A DNA stretch of 14,112 bases from JAVBKB01 sp031554275 (lineage in GTDB: Bacteria; Bacillota; Bacilli; JARBTR01): assembly GCA_031554275.1 (NCBI GenBank), contig JAVBKB010000200.1, forward strand, positions 1 through 14,112. Reading direction: 5' to 3'. Both the position numbers and the translations under genes were made by a program. The notes beneath the pieces were generated by a model, which ran no database searches, was not told the DNA's origin, and worked only from the letters and a program-made list of their open reading frames with translations. Positions 7,689-13,664 of the stretch are shown here, one piece after another (position 1 is the first letter of the stretch; the number at the start of each line of letters is the position of its first letter).

Positions 7689-7817
7689 GTGCAAGGGCAA
7701 TTGGTACCGACGGATACAGGTGGTAGATTACTCACAGGTACGAAGGAAAATGAGAATGAGCAAGACCTGTTGTCAGAACCACAGAATGACACAAAGAAAA
7801 ATCCCCTTACTGCCTAA
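7689..7817 (+). pseudogene. Short 42-codon frame, probably the remnant C-terminus of a lost gene
   Basis: A frame opening at GTG 7689 encodes 42 residues ending in QNDTKKNPLTA, with TAA inside the loop of the terminator at 7798-7837. Its hydrophilic Thr/Glu/Asn-rich composition and codon use look like the tail of a real protein. There is no ribosome site in front, and TGA lies immediately upstream in frame. It may be what is left after deletion of a larger gene next to the immunity-like genes. It could also be chance. Confidence 0.3.
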
Positions 7818-7837
7818 TTGGCTAGCAAGGGGATTTT
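7798..7837. terminator. Bidirectional intrinsic terminator between immunity-like genes and dltC
   Basis: AAAATCCCCTT (7798-7808) pairs perfectly with AAGGGGATTTT (7827-7837), giving T-runs on both strands. It terminates the plus-strand small genes and the convergent minus-strand dltC-like gene. Confidence 0.85.
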
Positions 7838-7850
7838 GATTTCTATTATA

Positions 7851-8084
7851 TTAAGCTTCTTTCAAGCTTGTTAAATGTTCTAATATCATATTTGGTGTTG
7901 CCCATTGTTCGCGATCAAATTCAGAGATCGGCACTTCGACTCCGAGATTTTCGAGTTCTAATAGAAAGTTTACGATTCCAAAGGAATCTATTAAACCCTC
8001 ATCAAACAAACGCACATCAAGGTTTTCTTTTGGCTCATCACAGCCGCTTAGTTCGCATAATAAATCAAGGACTTGTTCTTTCAT
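7851..8084 (-). CDS. dltC: D-alanyl carrier protein, solitary DltC homologue
   Basis: This 77-residue acyl-carrier-type protein matches DltC in length and landmarks. FDEGLIDSFG carries the phosphopantetheine-attachment Ser34 in the DSF motif, and VPISEFDREQWATPN is the strongly conserved second half. DltC, charged by DltA, supplies D-alanine to DltB/DltD for esterifying teichoic acids, which lowers the wall's negative charge. Here the gene stands alone on the minus strand with its own promoter and terminator, and no dltA, dltB or dltD is visible. It may be a second copy, a split-off operon member, or a carrier recruited to another pathway. A GGGGGA ribosome site lies about 11 bases before the ATG, slightly far. 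Confidence 0.88.
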   Translation of the reverse strand: MKEQVLDLLCELSGCDEPKENLDVRLFDEGLIDSFGIVNFLLELENLGVEVPISEFDREQWATPNMILEHLTSLKEA

Positions 8085-8130
8085 AATTGTGTATCCCCCT
8101 TGTTGTGTTTGTGTTTTGAAGTCATGAATA

Positions 8131-8159
8131 TATTACTATACTAATCATTAAGTATCAAT
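8131..8159 (-). promoter_or_regulatory. Promoter of the solitary dltC
   Basis: On the minus strand TTGATA (8154-8159) is followed after 17 bases by TAATAT (8131-8136), 46 bases before the start codon. The 5 of 6 and 4 of 6 matches at ideal spacing suggest a sigma-A promoter and independent transcription. Confidence 0.55.
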
Positions 8160-8702
8160 CTAATATAATTTCCATATCATCCAATATTAATTTCACCGAA
8201 AGACAGCACTAGTTGAAATGTGTAAAAATAATAAATTCACAATAGTCACCAATATCAATATGAGAGAGTGAAAGTTCAGCTTTTCATGCTTAATAGAGTA
8301 AAACAATTCACTGTCTTCATCCAAAAACACCAAATGGCAATCGCCTAAACTACTCCAAGATCATATCAGCTAAAAATGTTCCAGTTCGAAACGAATGAGA
8401 AAGCTCCAGATCATTATCGAATGAAATTTCTATATCCATCGAATAATGCTCCATATCCATCGAATTGTACGCAAGATCGCAACATGTCAAATTGTCCTGG
8501 TTTGTTCGCAATGAATAATATGGGAAGCACACAATAATTAAGGTGAACCGGTTGTTAATCAAACTTTGTATAGTAGCAAATAGCCTATTTAGTACGCTAG
8601 GCTTTTTTGATTGTTTAAACCCAATCGACATCAATTCTCTATGAAGTTTTGAGTTTAAAGGCAGATCCAGAAAGTTTTTATCATAACAGGGTCAAACCAA
8701 AC
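8160..8702. other. Non-coding or decayed stretch with short repeats and a plus-strand terminator
   Basis: I see no convincing gene. A minus-strand frame at 8350-8634 (94 codons) has a poor ribosome site, no family resemblance and unusual residue content, so I do not call it. The 12-base sequence TATCCATCGAAT occurs twice within 8430-8470, 22 bases apart. The terminator at 8578-8608 lies inside this stretch and has no coding gene in front of it. The region may be a decayed gene or hold a small RNA. Confidence 0.4.
8578..8608 (+). terminator. Intrinsic terminator without an obvious upstream gene
   Basis: AGCCTA (8582-8587) pairs with TAGGCT (8598-8603), followed directly by a T-run to 8608; AAA before the stem can face the T-run. 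It points along the plus strand. No coding sequence ends just upstream, so a small RNA or a decayed gene is possible. Confidence 0.5.
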
Positions 8703-8728
8703 GTACACTCTCATCGGGTGTTTTTTTG
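8703..8728 (+). terminator. Intrinsic terminator upstream of the SipW operon
   Basis: ACACTC (8705-8710) and GGGTGT (8716-8721) form a 6-bp stem with a five-base loop, followed by seven T residues (8721-8727). It stands 125 bases before the first gene of the operon. It either ends an upstream non-coding transcript or, if the promoter lies further upstream, acts as an attenuator. Confidence 0.6.
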
Positions 8729-8745
8729 CTCAACACTACATAATT

Positions 8746-8819
8746 GGTTCGATTAGGATAACGCGGAAATCCAAGGTTTAAGCCCATTGTTCGCCACATG
8801 TCAATGGGTGGTTGGAGCC
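8746..8819 (+). promoter_or_regulatory. Predicted three-way-junction RNA in the leader of the SipW operon
   Basis: GGTTC (8746-8750) can pair with GAGCC (8815-8819) to close the element. Inside, TTaGGAT (8753-8759) pairs with ATCCAA (8769-8774), and CCCATTG (8783-8789) pairs perfectly with CAATGGG (8802-8808). The AGGAGG ribosome site follows about 22 bases later. The arrangement looks like a compact regulatory RNA, but it matches no riboswitch consensus I know. A protein-binding leader or a simple stabilising fold remain possible. Confidence 0.4.
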
Positions 8820-8852
8820 GTATAAAGTGATCGTCAATTTAGGAGGAAAAAG

Positions 8853-9455
8853 ATGACGGAAAAGAAAAAAGGTCGTGGAGTTAAGTTCATCATGATGATC
8901 ATGGGACTTATTCTAGTTACAGGTGGAATTATTGGTGGGACTTTTGCGAAATACACTACACAAATCAACGGAACAGATAAGGCGCGCGTTGCGAAGTGGG
9001 GAGTAGGTGTCGTAGCAGAAGGTCATTTGTTTGCTGATTCTTATGGAACAACTGTTGATTCTGCTAATGGAAATACAGTGATTGCTCCAGGTACTTCAGG
9101 AAGCTATAGCTTTGCTTTCACTGGTACTCCAGAAGTCGCCTACCAATTAGATGTTGTATTTGATGGAAGCTACACAGGGAATTGGGATGGTTACTATCCA
9201 GTGCAGTTTAAATTAGATAATGGGGCATGGGGTACGCTTGAGCAATTAGAAACAGCCATCAATGGATTATCTACAACTGTACATCCAGGTGATGCAGTGC
9301 TACCTTCAAGTGTTGATCATGTCGTCAGTTGGAAATGGGATTTCTCCACAAGTCCTGCAAACGATATTAAAGATACTAAACTTGGTAACCAAGCAGTTGC
9401 TGGTAATTTAGAAGTTGTTCTCAATGGATCAATTACTGCAACGCAAATAGACTAA
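8853..9455 (+). CDS. TasA/camelysin-like exported protein, first subunit of the SipW locus
   Basis: This 200-residue protein begins with a lysine-rich N-terminus and a hydrophobic core ending in GGTFAKYTTQ, the form of signal peptide handled by SipW; cleavage is expected before or near KYT. The mature part is rich in Gly, Thr, Ser and Asp, with short alternating strands such as GSYSFAFTG and YQLDVVFDGSY, as in the beta-sandwich TasA family. TasA subunits polymerise into extracellular fibres of the biofilm matrix. It shares the motif IAPGTSGxYxF and a late GNQA segment with the next protein, so the two are paralogous. AGGAGG lies 6 bases before the ATG. It is first in the operon and followed by a strong hairpin, suggesting it is the most abundant product. 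Confidence 0.8.
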   Translation: MTEKKKGRGVKFIMMIMGLILVTGGIIGGTFAKYTTQINGTDKARVAKWGVGVVAEGHLFADSYGTTVDSANGNTVIAPGTSGSYSFAFTGTPEVAYQLDVVFDGSYTGNWDGYYPVQFKLDNGAWGTLEQLETAINGLSTTVHPGDAVLPSSVDHVVSWKWDFSTSPANDIKDTKLGNQAVAGNLEVVLNGSITATQID

Positions 9456-9514
9456 GTTCACGTTACCTGCACCAATTGTGGCAATGGTGCAGGTGAATGG
9501 CAGGGACTTAGTCT
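9449..9514 (+). promoter_or_regulatory. Two-tier intercistronic hairpin after the first subunit gene
   Basis: AGACTAAGT (9449-9457), which includes the stop codon, pairs perfectly with ACTTAGTCT (9506-9514). Inside, ACCTGCACCA (9465-9474) pairs perfectly with TGGTGCAGGT (9485-9494). No T-run follows, so it is not a plain terminator. It probably protects the upstream message from 3' decay or limits read-through. A weaker stem (AAACC..AAG / CTT-GGTTT, about 9521-9547) followed by TGTTTTG could be a leaky terminator. Confidence 0.6.
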
Positions 9515-9566
9515 CCTGTCAAAACCATTCAAGGCAGTCTTGGTTTGTTTTGAGAGGAGAATGTGA

Positions 9567-10319
9567 ATGAGTAAAAGGGGGCTTTCAAGTATGATCAATG
9601 GGTTGGTACCAGACGAATCTTCATTAAGGAAAGTAAACTTTTTCATGATTTTGTGCATGCTGCTCTTGTTCACTCAGTTCAGCAGTACGCTGGCTGAAAC
9701 AAGTCAAAAGGATAGGAAAATCGTTTTCATCAAAGAGAGCAATGGAAATCAGTGGGCGCAACTCAAGTCACTGAACATTTTTAACAGCCCTATTCAGCAA
9801 AATATTACAAGCATTGATGCAAATGGAACGAAGCTGATTGCGCCAGGCACTTCAGGTGAGTACCCTTTTACAATTAGCAACGAACTCTCGACTGAAGTGC
9901 GTTACACATTGTCTGTATCAGATGAAAATCTGAATCAATTACCCTTGCGTTATCGTTTGCGAACCATCGATGGAAGTTGGATTATTGGTGGTGCGGATAA
10001 CTGGGTATCGCTAAATGAAATAGTGACAAATAGCAGAGTTTTGCGCCAAGATGAATCCTCTTCGTACATATTAGACTGGCAATGGCCTTATGAAAGAGCT
10101 GGGATGGACGCGATTGATACAGCTTTTGGCAATCAAGCCATCACTGAACAGCTTTCATATCAGATTAAACTAAGCTTTCAGATTTCACAGGAGAACGAGT
10201 CGCTAGTGAGAACAGATGATTCTACATCACAAACAATGCTTACAGTCATTTTCCTGGCTTCCTTACTTATTCTAATGGTCTTATTCTATAGAAAAAAACA
10301 ATCTAACAGAGGCTCTTAA
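9567..10319 (+). CDS. Second TasA-like exported protein with a C-terminal membrane anchor
   Basis: This 250-residue protein has a hydrophobic export segment at about 24-43 ending in SSTLAETS. The extracellular domain is paralogous to the first subunit: it shares IAPGTSGEYPF, a YRLR/DGSW segment, an LDWQWPYE segment and the DTAFGNQA segment. Residues about 222-241 are a hydrophobic segment followed by the basic tail YRKKQSNRGS, so the protein should be anchored in the membrane with its domain outside. There is no LPxTG sorting motif. It could root a fibre formed by the first protein, as TapA is thought to do for TasA. GAGAGGAG lies 7 bases before the ATG. The sipW gene starts two bases after the stop. 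Confidence 0.72.
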   Translation: MSKRGLSSMINGLVPDESSLRKVNFFMILCMLLLFTQFSSTLAETSQKDRKIVFIKESNGNQWAQLKSLNIFNSPIQQNITSIDANGTKLIAPGTSGEYPFTISNELSTEVRYTLSVSDENLNQLPLRYRLRTIDGSWIIGGADNWVSLNEIVTNSRVLRQDESSSYILDWQWPYERAGMDAIDTAFGNQAITEQLSYQIKLSFQISQENESLVRTDDSTSQTMLTVIFLASLLILMVLFYRKKQSNRGS

Positions 10320-10321
10320 TT

Positions 10322-10867
10322 ATGAGAATTGCTTATAAAATAATACGGATTTCTTTTACCAGCATCTTGTCTCTCATACTGCTCATAAATCTATATTTGA
10401 TGATTGTGCGTTCATTTGGATTTGACAATATGCCGACTTTGTTTGGCTATGCGAATGCAATCGTGATTACAGGCAGTATGAGTGGTGCAATTGAAATTAA
10501 TGATATGGTGGTTACCCATCATCAGTCAAGCTACAAAAAGGGTGATATCATTACTTATCAGAGCGGGAAGTCAACAGTCACCCATCGAATTATAGAAGTT
10601 GTAGATAGGGGCTATATCACTCAGGGGGATGCTAACAATGTTGCAGACCCGGAAATTATTCAGTCGCAAGTAATCGGTAAAGTTGTCCTCATCGTTCCGC
10701 AATTCGGGGTTTTGACGCAGGCAATGTATTCTCCTTTGGGGATGATCGTCATAGTGACAATAGGTGGCTTGTGGATAATTGGGCCTCAAGAAGCGGCTCG
10801 GTTACTAAGTAGGAGGAAGCGAAAAGGGGTGGTGGAGGATGAGAAGATCCAAAGCAGTTACAACTGA
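10322..10867 (+). CDS. sipW: SipW-type (ER-type) signal peptidase I
   Basis: This 181-residue membrane protease has segments at about 10-30 and 136-154. Catalytic residues are visible: Ser52 in TGSMSG, His88 in STVTHRI, and Asp103 in QGDANN with a following DP. His in place of the usual Lys marks the eukaryal/archaeal ER-type S26B group that includes SipW of Bacillus subtilis, which processes TasA and TapA. The usual Pro after SM is Gly here. Encoded among exported proteins with matching signal peptides, it most likely cleaves them at the outer face of the membrane. The ribosome site (AGAGG) is weak, so translation may be coupled to the gene before it. The next gene overlaps its 3' end by 29 bases. 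Confidence 0.9.
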   Translation: MRIAYKIIRISFTSILSLILLINLYLMIVRSFGFDNMPTLFGYANAIVITGSMSGAIEINDMVVTHHQSSYKKGDIITYQSGKSTVTHRIIEVVDRGYITQGDANNVADPEIIQSQVIGKVVLIVPQFGVLTQAMYSPLGMIVIVTIGGLWIIGPQEAARLLSRRKRKGVVEDEKIQSSYN

Positions 10868-11339
10868 GATAGGATTAGGGCAGCGCGTGTCGATAGAGCG
10901 ATTATTACTTGCTCTAGTTATTGTTACTTGTATGTCGCTGACAGGTGTAACTTTTGCGAAAAATTTATTTAGTATAACAACACAAAATCATGCGGACGTG
11001 TCCAAATTTAATATTCAAATACAAGCACCCGAAGACTTTGCGACAGATAATTCTGGTAAAGTGACCTTTTACTCTACAGCGTCAACGGTCAAAAAGGATT
11101 ACACTTTCACTGTTACCAACCATAGCGAAGTGGCAGTGAATTGTACACCAAGTTTTGCAGGCACTAGCTTACCAATCTATAGCATGACAGATGCAGCTGG
11201 AGCCCTCATTCCAGCAACAGGATTTAACCTAGGTGTGGGAGAAAGCAAGAATGTGATACTAACTGTGAAACCTATAAGCTCGGCTGCTCACACAGTCCAA
11301 GATATGACACTTTCTTTTCTAACAAATCAATTGGATTAA
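10839..11339 (+). CDS. Small exported beta-rich protein with a SipW-type signal peptide
   Basis: This 166-residue protein has an N-terminal charged region, a hydrophobic core at about 20-38, and the cleavage region GVTFAKNLFS, matching the first subunit's TFAKY. The mature part is Thr/Ser/Val-rich with alternating strands (VTFYSTAS, YTFTVTNHS, VILTVKP) like an Ig- or TasA-type beta sandwich. It is less similar to the two TasA-like proteins. It overlaps the end of sipW by 29 bases in another frame, with AAGGGG about 9 bases before the ATG, so translation is probably coupled. It may be a minor matrix subunit or fibre tip; its function is unknown. Confidence 0.72.
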   Translation: MRRSKAVTTEIGLGQRVSIERLLLALVIVTCMSLTGVTFAKNLFSITTQNHADVSKFNIQIQAPEDFATDNSGKVTFYSTASTVKKDYTFTVTNHSEVAVNCTPSFAGTSLPIYSMTDAAGALIPATGFNLGVGESKNVILTVKPISSAAHTVQDMTLSFLTNQLD

Positions 11340-11355
11340 AGGTGGTACTTACTGT

Positions 11356-12303
11356 ATGAATATAAAAGCATTTAAGATATTCACGTTGTTTCTTTTGATT
11401 TGGATGATAGGTACTTACCCTTTTTCCTTTGCGAAATACTCACATTCTGTTAGCTACTCACTTGAAGTGGAAACCGATGCGATTAGTTCGGAATTCTTCC
11501 CATACACAAGTGGAGCACAAACCTATGCAGTTCAGGTCAGTGGTTATTATGCACTTCAACTCTGGGGCAGCAATGGAGGTAATGGTTCAAATGCTGGCGG
11601 AAACGGTGGTGCAGGTGGTACTGGGGATCAAATGGTTGGCACTGTCTTTCTTAATGCAGGAGAGACGGTGAAAATCTTTGTTGGCGGGAAAGGTGGAGGT
11701 GGCACTTCTAGTAATGGTGGTGCTGCTGGCTACAATGGTGGTGCTACAGGTGGTCACAATTCTTCGAAAAATGGTGGCGGAGGCGGAGGCGCAACTGACG
11801 TCCGACTTGGTGGTGCTGCGCTCGCAAACCGGATCATCGTTGCAGCTGGTGGCGGAGGTGGCGGTAGTAATGGTGGTGGCACAGCTGGCGGTGCAGGCGG
11901 AACTGGTGCATCCACAGCGGTTGGAGCAGGTGTGAACGGGTCCTACCAAGCAGGCGGTAATGGTGATGGCTTTCCGTTAGGCGGAGGTGGAGGCACGGAT
12001 GTGGGTGGTGCTTCCAATGTTCATGCCGGCGCAGCAGCTCTAGGTGGTGCAGGTGGTAATGAGAAAGGTGGCGGAGGCGGAGGCGCTGGTGGCTACTACG
12101 GTGGCGGTGGTGGATCAGGTCAAGACAATAACGCATATGGTGGCGGTGGAGGCTCCTCGTTTGCTCTTGCATCAGTAACAACTACGGTTCCACAGGCAGT
12201 GTTGAACCAGCTACCAACGACTGCAAATGCACCTACTGGCAAGGCATATGTGGCTGGTCAAGGCTACTGTATCCTCACCTATCTTGGCACTACGGCACCC
12301 TGA
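11356..12303 (+). CDS. Exported glycine-rich protein with an ALK/LTK-type glycine-rich domain
   Basis: This 315-residue protein begins with a signal peptide ending in FSFAKYSHS, again of the SipW type. A short strand region (YYALQLWGSNGG at about 64-75) leads into a long glycine-rich domain to about residue 268. It carries the landmarks of the ALK/LTK glycine-rich domain (Pfam Gly_rich type): a VFLNAGETVKIFVGGKGGGG segment, GGGGGATDVRLG near 139-152, ANRIIVAAGGGGGG near 157-170, and YGGGGGSSF near 261-269. In the animal ALK receptor this domain folds into a bundle of polyglycine-II helices. The C-terminal region ends in a YCILTYLG strand. Its likely role is a structural or adhesive matrix component. 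AAAGGTGG precedes the ATG. Confidence 0.8.
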   Translation: MNIKAFKIFTLFLLIWMIGTYPFSFAKYSHSVSYSLEVETDAISSEFFPYTSGAQTYAVQVSGYYALQLWGSNGGNGSNAGGNGGAGGTGDQMVGTVFLNAGETVKIFVGGKGGGGTSSNGGAAGYNGGATGGHNSSKNGGGGGGATDVRLGGAALANRIIVAAGGGGGGSNGGGTAGGAGGTGASTAVGAGVNGSYQAGGNGDGFPLGGGGGTDVGGASNVHAGAAALGGAGGNEKGGGGGGAGGYYGGGGGSGQDNNAYGGGGGSSFALASVTTTVPQAVLNQLPTTANAPTGKAYVAGQGYCILTYLGTTAP

Positions 12304-12552
12304 TATAAAATTAAAGTTAAAATTAAAATTAGAATCGCTAGGGACACTGACTCCCTAGCGATTCTATAATGAAGACTTTGATTATCATATTTCCCCAATT
12401 ATAAACAATGGCTTGAATTGCAAATCAACAAACCTGATTCGGCAAACTTGTTATAGAGTGGCATGAAACAGACCACCTAATCCATAAAGTGAAGTTCTAA
12501 TAAACGTATCCATGGTTCGAAAAAACTTTTATCTAGTCTTTAATAAATACAT
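12304..12552. other. Intergenic region between convergent units
   Basis: AT-rich near-tandem TTAAA units fill 12310-12330, then the hairpin of the next entry. The remaining roughly 185 bases contain no open frame of note, no repeats and no clear promoter. Confidence 0.5.
12331..12365 (-). terminator. Perfect 13-bp stem-loop, terminator mainly for the minus-strand genes
   Basis: AGAATCGCTAGGG (12331-12343) is exactly complementary to CCCTAGCGATTCT (12353-12365) around a nine-base loop. Read on the minus strand it is followed by AATTTTAATTTT, a usable U-rich tract. On the plus strand ATAATG follows, so plus-strand termination would rely on the stem alone. Confidence 0.65.
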
Positions 12553-13203
12553 TCAATTATCAAACCCAAAAACGACTCTGATTTCTTCATCATTTTCAAT
12601 TTTCCGTTCCGTTTCAAGCTTTTCCATGCCTTCAATCATTGCCGTTAAGTTTAAATTGAGATAACCGTTCCAATCTTTTAATACCAGTCCATGTTTTGAA
12701 GAATTCTGGTCTTTTATATCTCTAAACCATAGTTGATACTTTTCCTCTTTTTCTAACAAACACATAGCTTTGTTGTACTCATCTTGTTTAACCCAGCCTT
12801 TTAGTCTCATAATACCACCATAACCACTATCTTTAAGTTCTTTTAGAGTTAAGTATGAAGCATGATGACAGTCAATACTTTCCTGCTCGATGTTAATATT
12901 AAAGTATTTTTTATAGTGATTCTTAATCAACAAATCCATTTGTTCAGGAACGCCTTTTGCCTTTGCAATTGGTAAATAACTGTTTTCATTATCATTGCCA
13001 CGAACGCCTGCAAGCAGATAGAAAAGACCATAATCACGATGTCCGTCAATTAAGTCAGTATAATGAAAACCTTCATTTTCTGTTATCATGTACTCGGCCC
13101 AACCATCTTTTCTGTACCAACGGTCAATATTTATCCACTGTTTTTCACCTGTGACATATGTTTTCAAAAGCCCCTCTGTAAAAAGTTGAATGTCGCAGCC
13201 CAT
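12553..13203 (-). CDS. Hypothetical protein beginning MGCDI, phage/accessory-type family
   Basis: This 216-residue protein has no signal peptide or membrane segment. It opens with MGCDIQLF and continues with a DRWYRKDGW region, then HRDYGLFYLLAGVRG (about residues 55-69) and AKAKGVPEQ. I recall hypothetical proteins, often on prophages, that begin GCDIH and contain a RNY.LFAxLADVRN-like segment and a GLPE motif; this looks like a divergent relative. No enzymatic function is established for that family to my knowledge. A GGGGGTG ribosome site precedes the ATG. It is last of three minus-strand genes, 30 bases after the frameshifted gene, and may act with them. Confidence 0.65.
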   Translation of the reverse strand: MGCDIQLFTEGLLKTYVTGEKQWINIDRWYRKDGWAEYMITENEGFHYTDLIDGHRDYGLFYLLAGVRGNDNENSYLPIAKAKGVPEQMDLLIKNHYKKYFNINIEQESIDCHHASYLTLKELKDSGYGGIMRLKGWVKQDEYNKAMCLLEKEEKYQLWFRDIKDQNSSKHGLVLKDWNGYLNLNLTAMIEGMEKLETERKIENDEEIRVVFGFDN

Positions 13204-13233
13204 CTCTTCACCCCCTTAAATGTTTACACTTGG

Positions 13234-13622
13234 TCAAGGCTTATCAGTCAGCAAAGCAATCTCCGAACGAATTCTAGCGGACTCGCTGCTTAGCATTTTA
13301 GAGATTTCTTTGCCTTTGATAATATGTTCTTCAAGTTTTTTCGCATTATTTTTGTGATTATCAGAATAAATGTTCAACGATCTCAGGTGCGGAGGAAATT
13401 CGACAACCTTGCTTGAATCTGTCTTGTTGACCTTATCCATAATACGTTTGCTTTTCAGCTCCACATCGATGTAATCCGCCATTGAATGGATTACCTCATC
13501 AATTTTTGGTGAAAGCTTCTTCACGTTTACCAACTGCTGTTGAAGGTTTTCATGCATTTTTGTGATATGCTTCAACTCGCCTAACACTTGATAAAGCTTG
13601 CAATTTCCTCATTACTGCTCAT
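13234..13622 (-). pseudogene. Small helical protein interrupted by a one-base frameshift
   Basis: From ATG 13622, preceded by GGGAGT, the frame reads MSSNEEIASFIKC then stops at 13581-13583. The adjoining frame, open from 13587 to the stop at 13234, continues as LGELKHITKMHENLQQQL and gives 117 residues. Joined after a single-base insertion near 13585-13590, the two make one protein of about 129 residues, almost wholly helical and strongly charged. This is the size and style of the small helical partners found beside LXG/type VII effector genes, though I see no WxG motif. It may be a true pseudogene, a sequencing error, or be translated from the internal GTG at 13587, which has no good ribosome site. 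Confidence 0.6.
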
Positions 13623-13664
13623 ATTTTTTACTCCCGTGACTAAACGAAAAATGATGTAGCGATG

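Noticed and set aside
8350..8634. Minus-strand frame of 94 codons
   Set aside because: It has a weak ribosome site and no family resemblance, contains a plus-strand terminator, and includes repeat-derived residues; it is described as part of the non-coding stretch.
8686..8698. ACAGGGTCAAACC, similar to the first conserved block of c-di-GMP-I (GEMM) riboswitches
   Set aside because: It has an extra T, and the second block (GGGACGCAAAGC..GGCCUAA) is absent at the right place; a terminator follows instead. Probably coincidence, but a covariance scan would settle it.
10201..10319. LPxTG-type sorting signal at the end of the second TasA-like protein
   Set aside because: A hydrophobic segment and basic tail are present, but no LPxTG or recognisable variant precedes them, so sortase anchoring is not supported.
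11683..12150. Possible CRISPR or minisatellite array in the GGTGG-rich stretch
   Set aside because: The repeats are irregular, have no spacers and keep one reading frame that encodes a known glycine-rich domain.
11587..12181. Frames on both strands within the glycine-rich gene (Cys/Thr-rich or His/Leu-rich products)
   Set aside because: They are shadows produced by the repeated GGN codons of the real gene.
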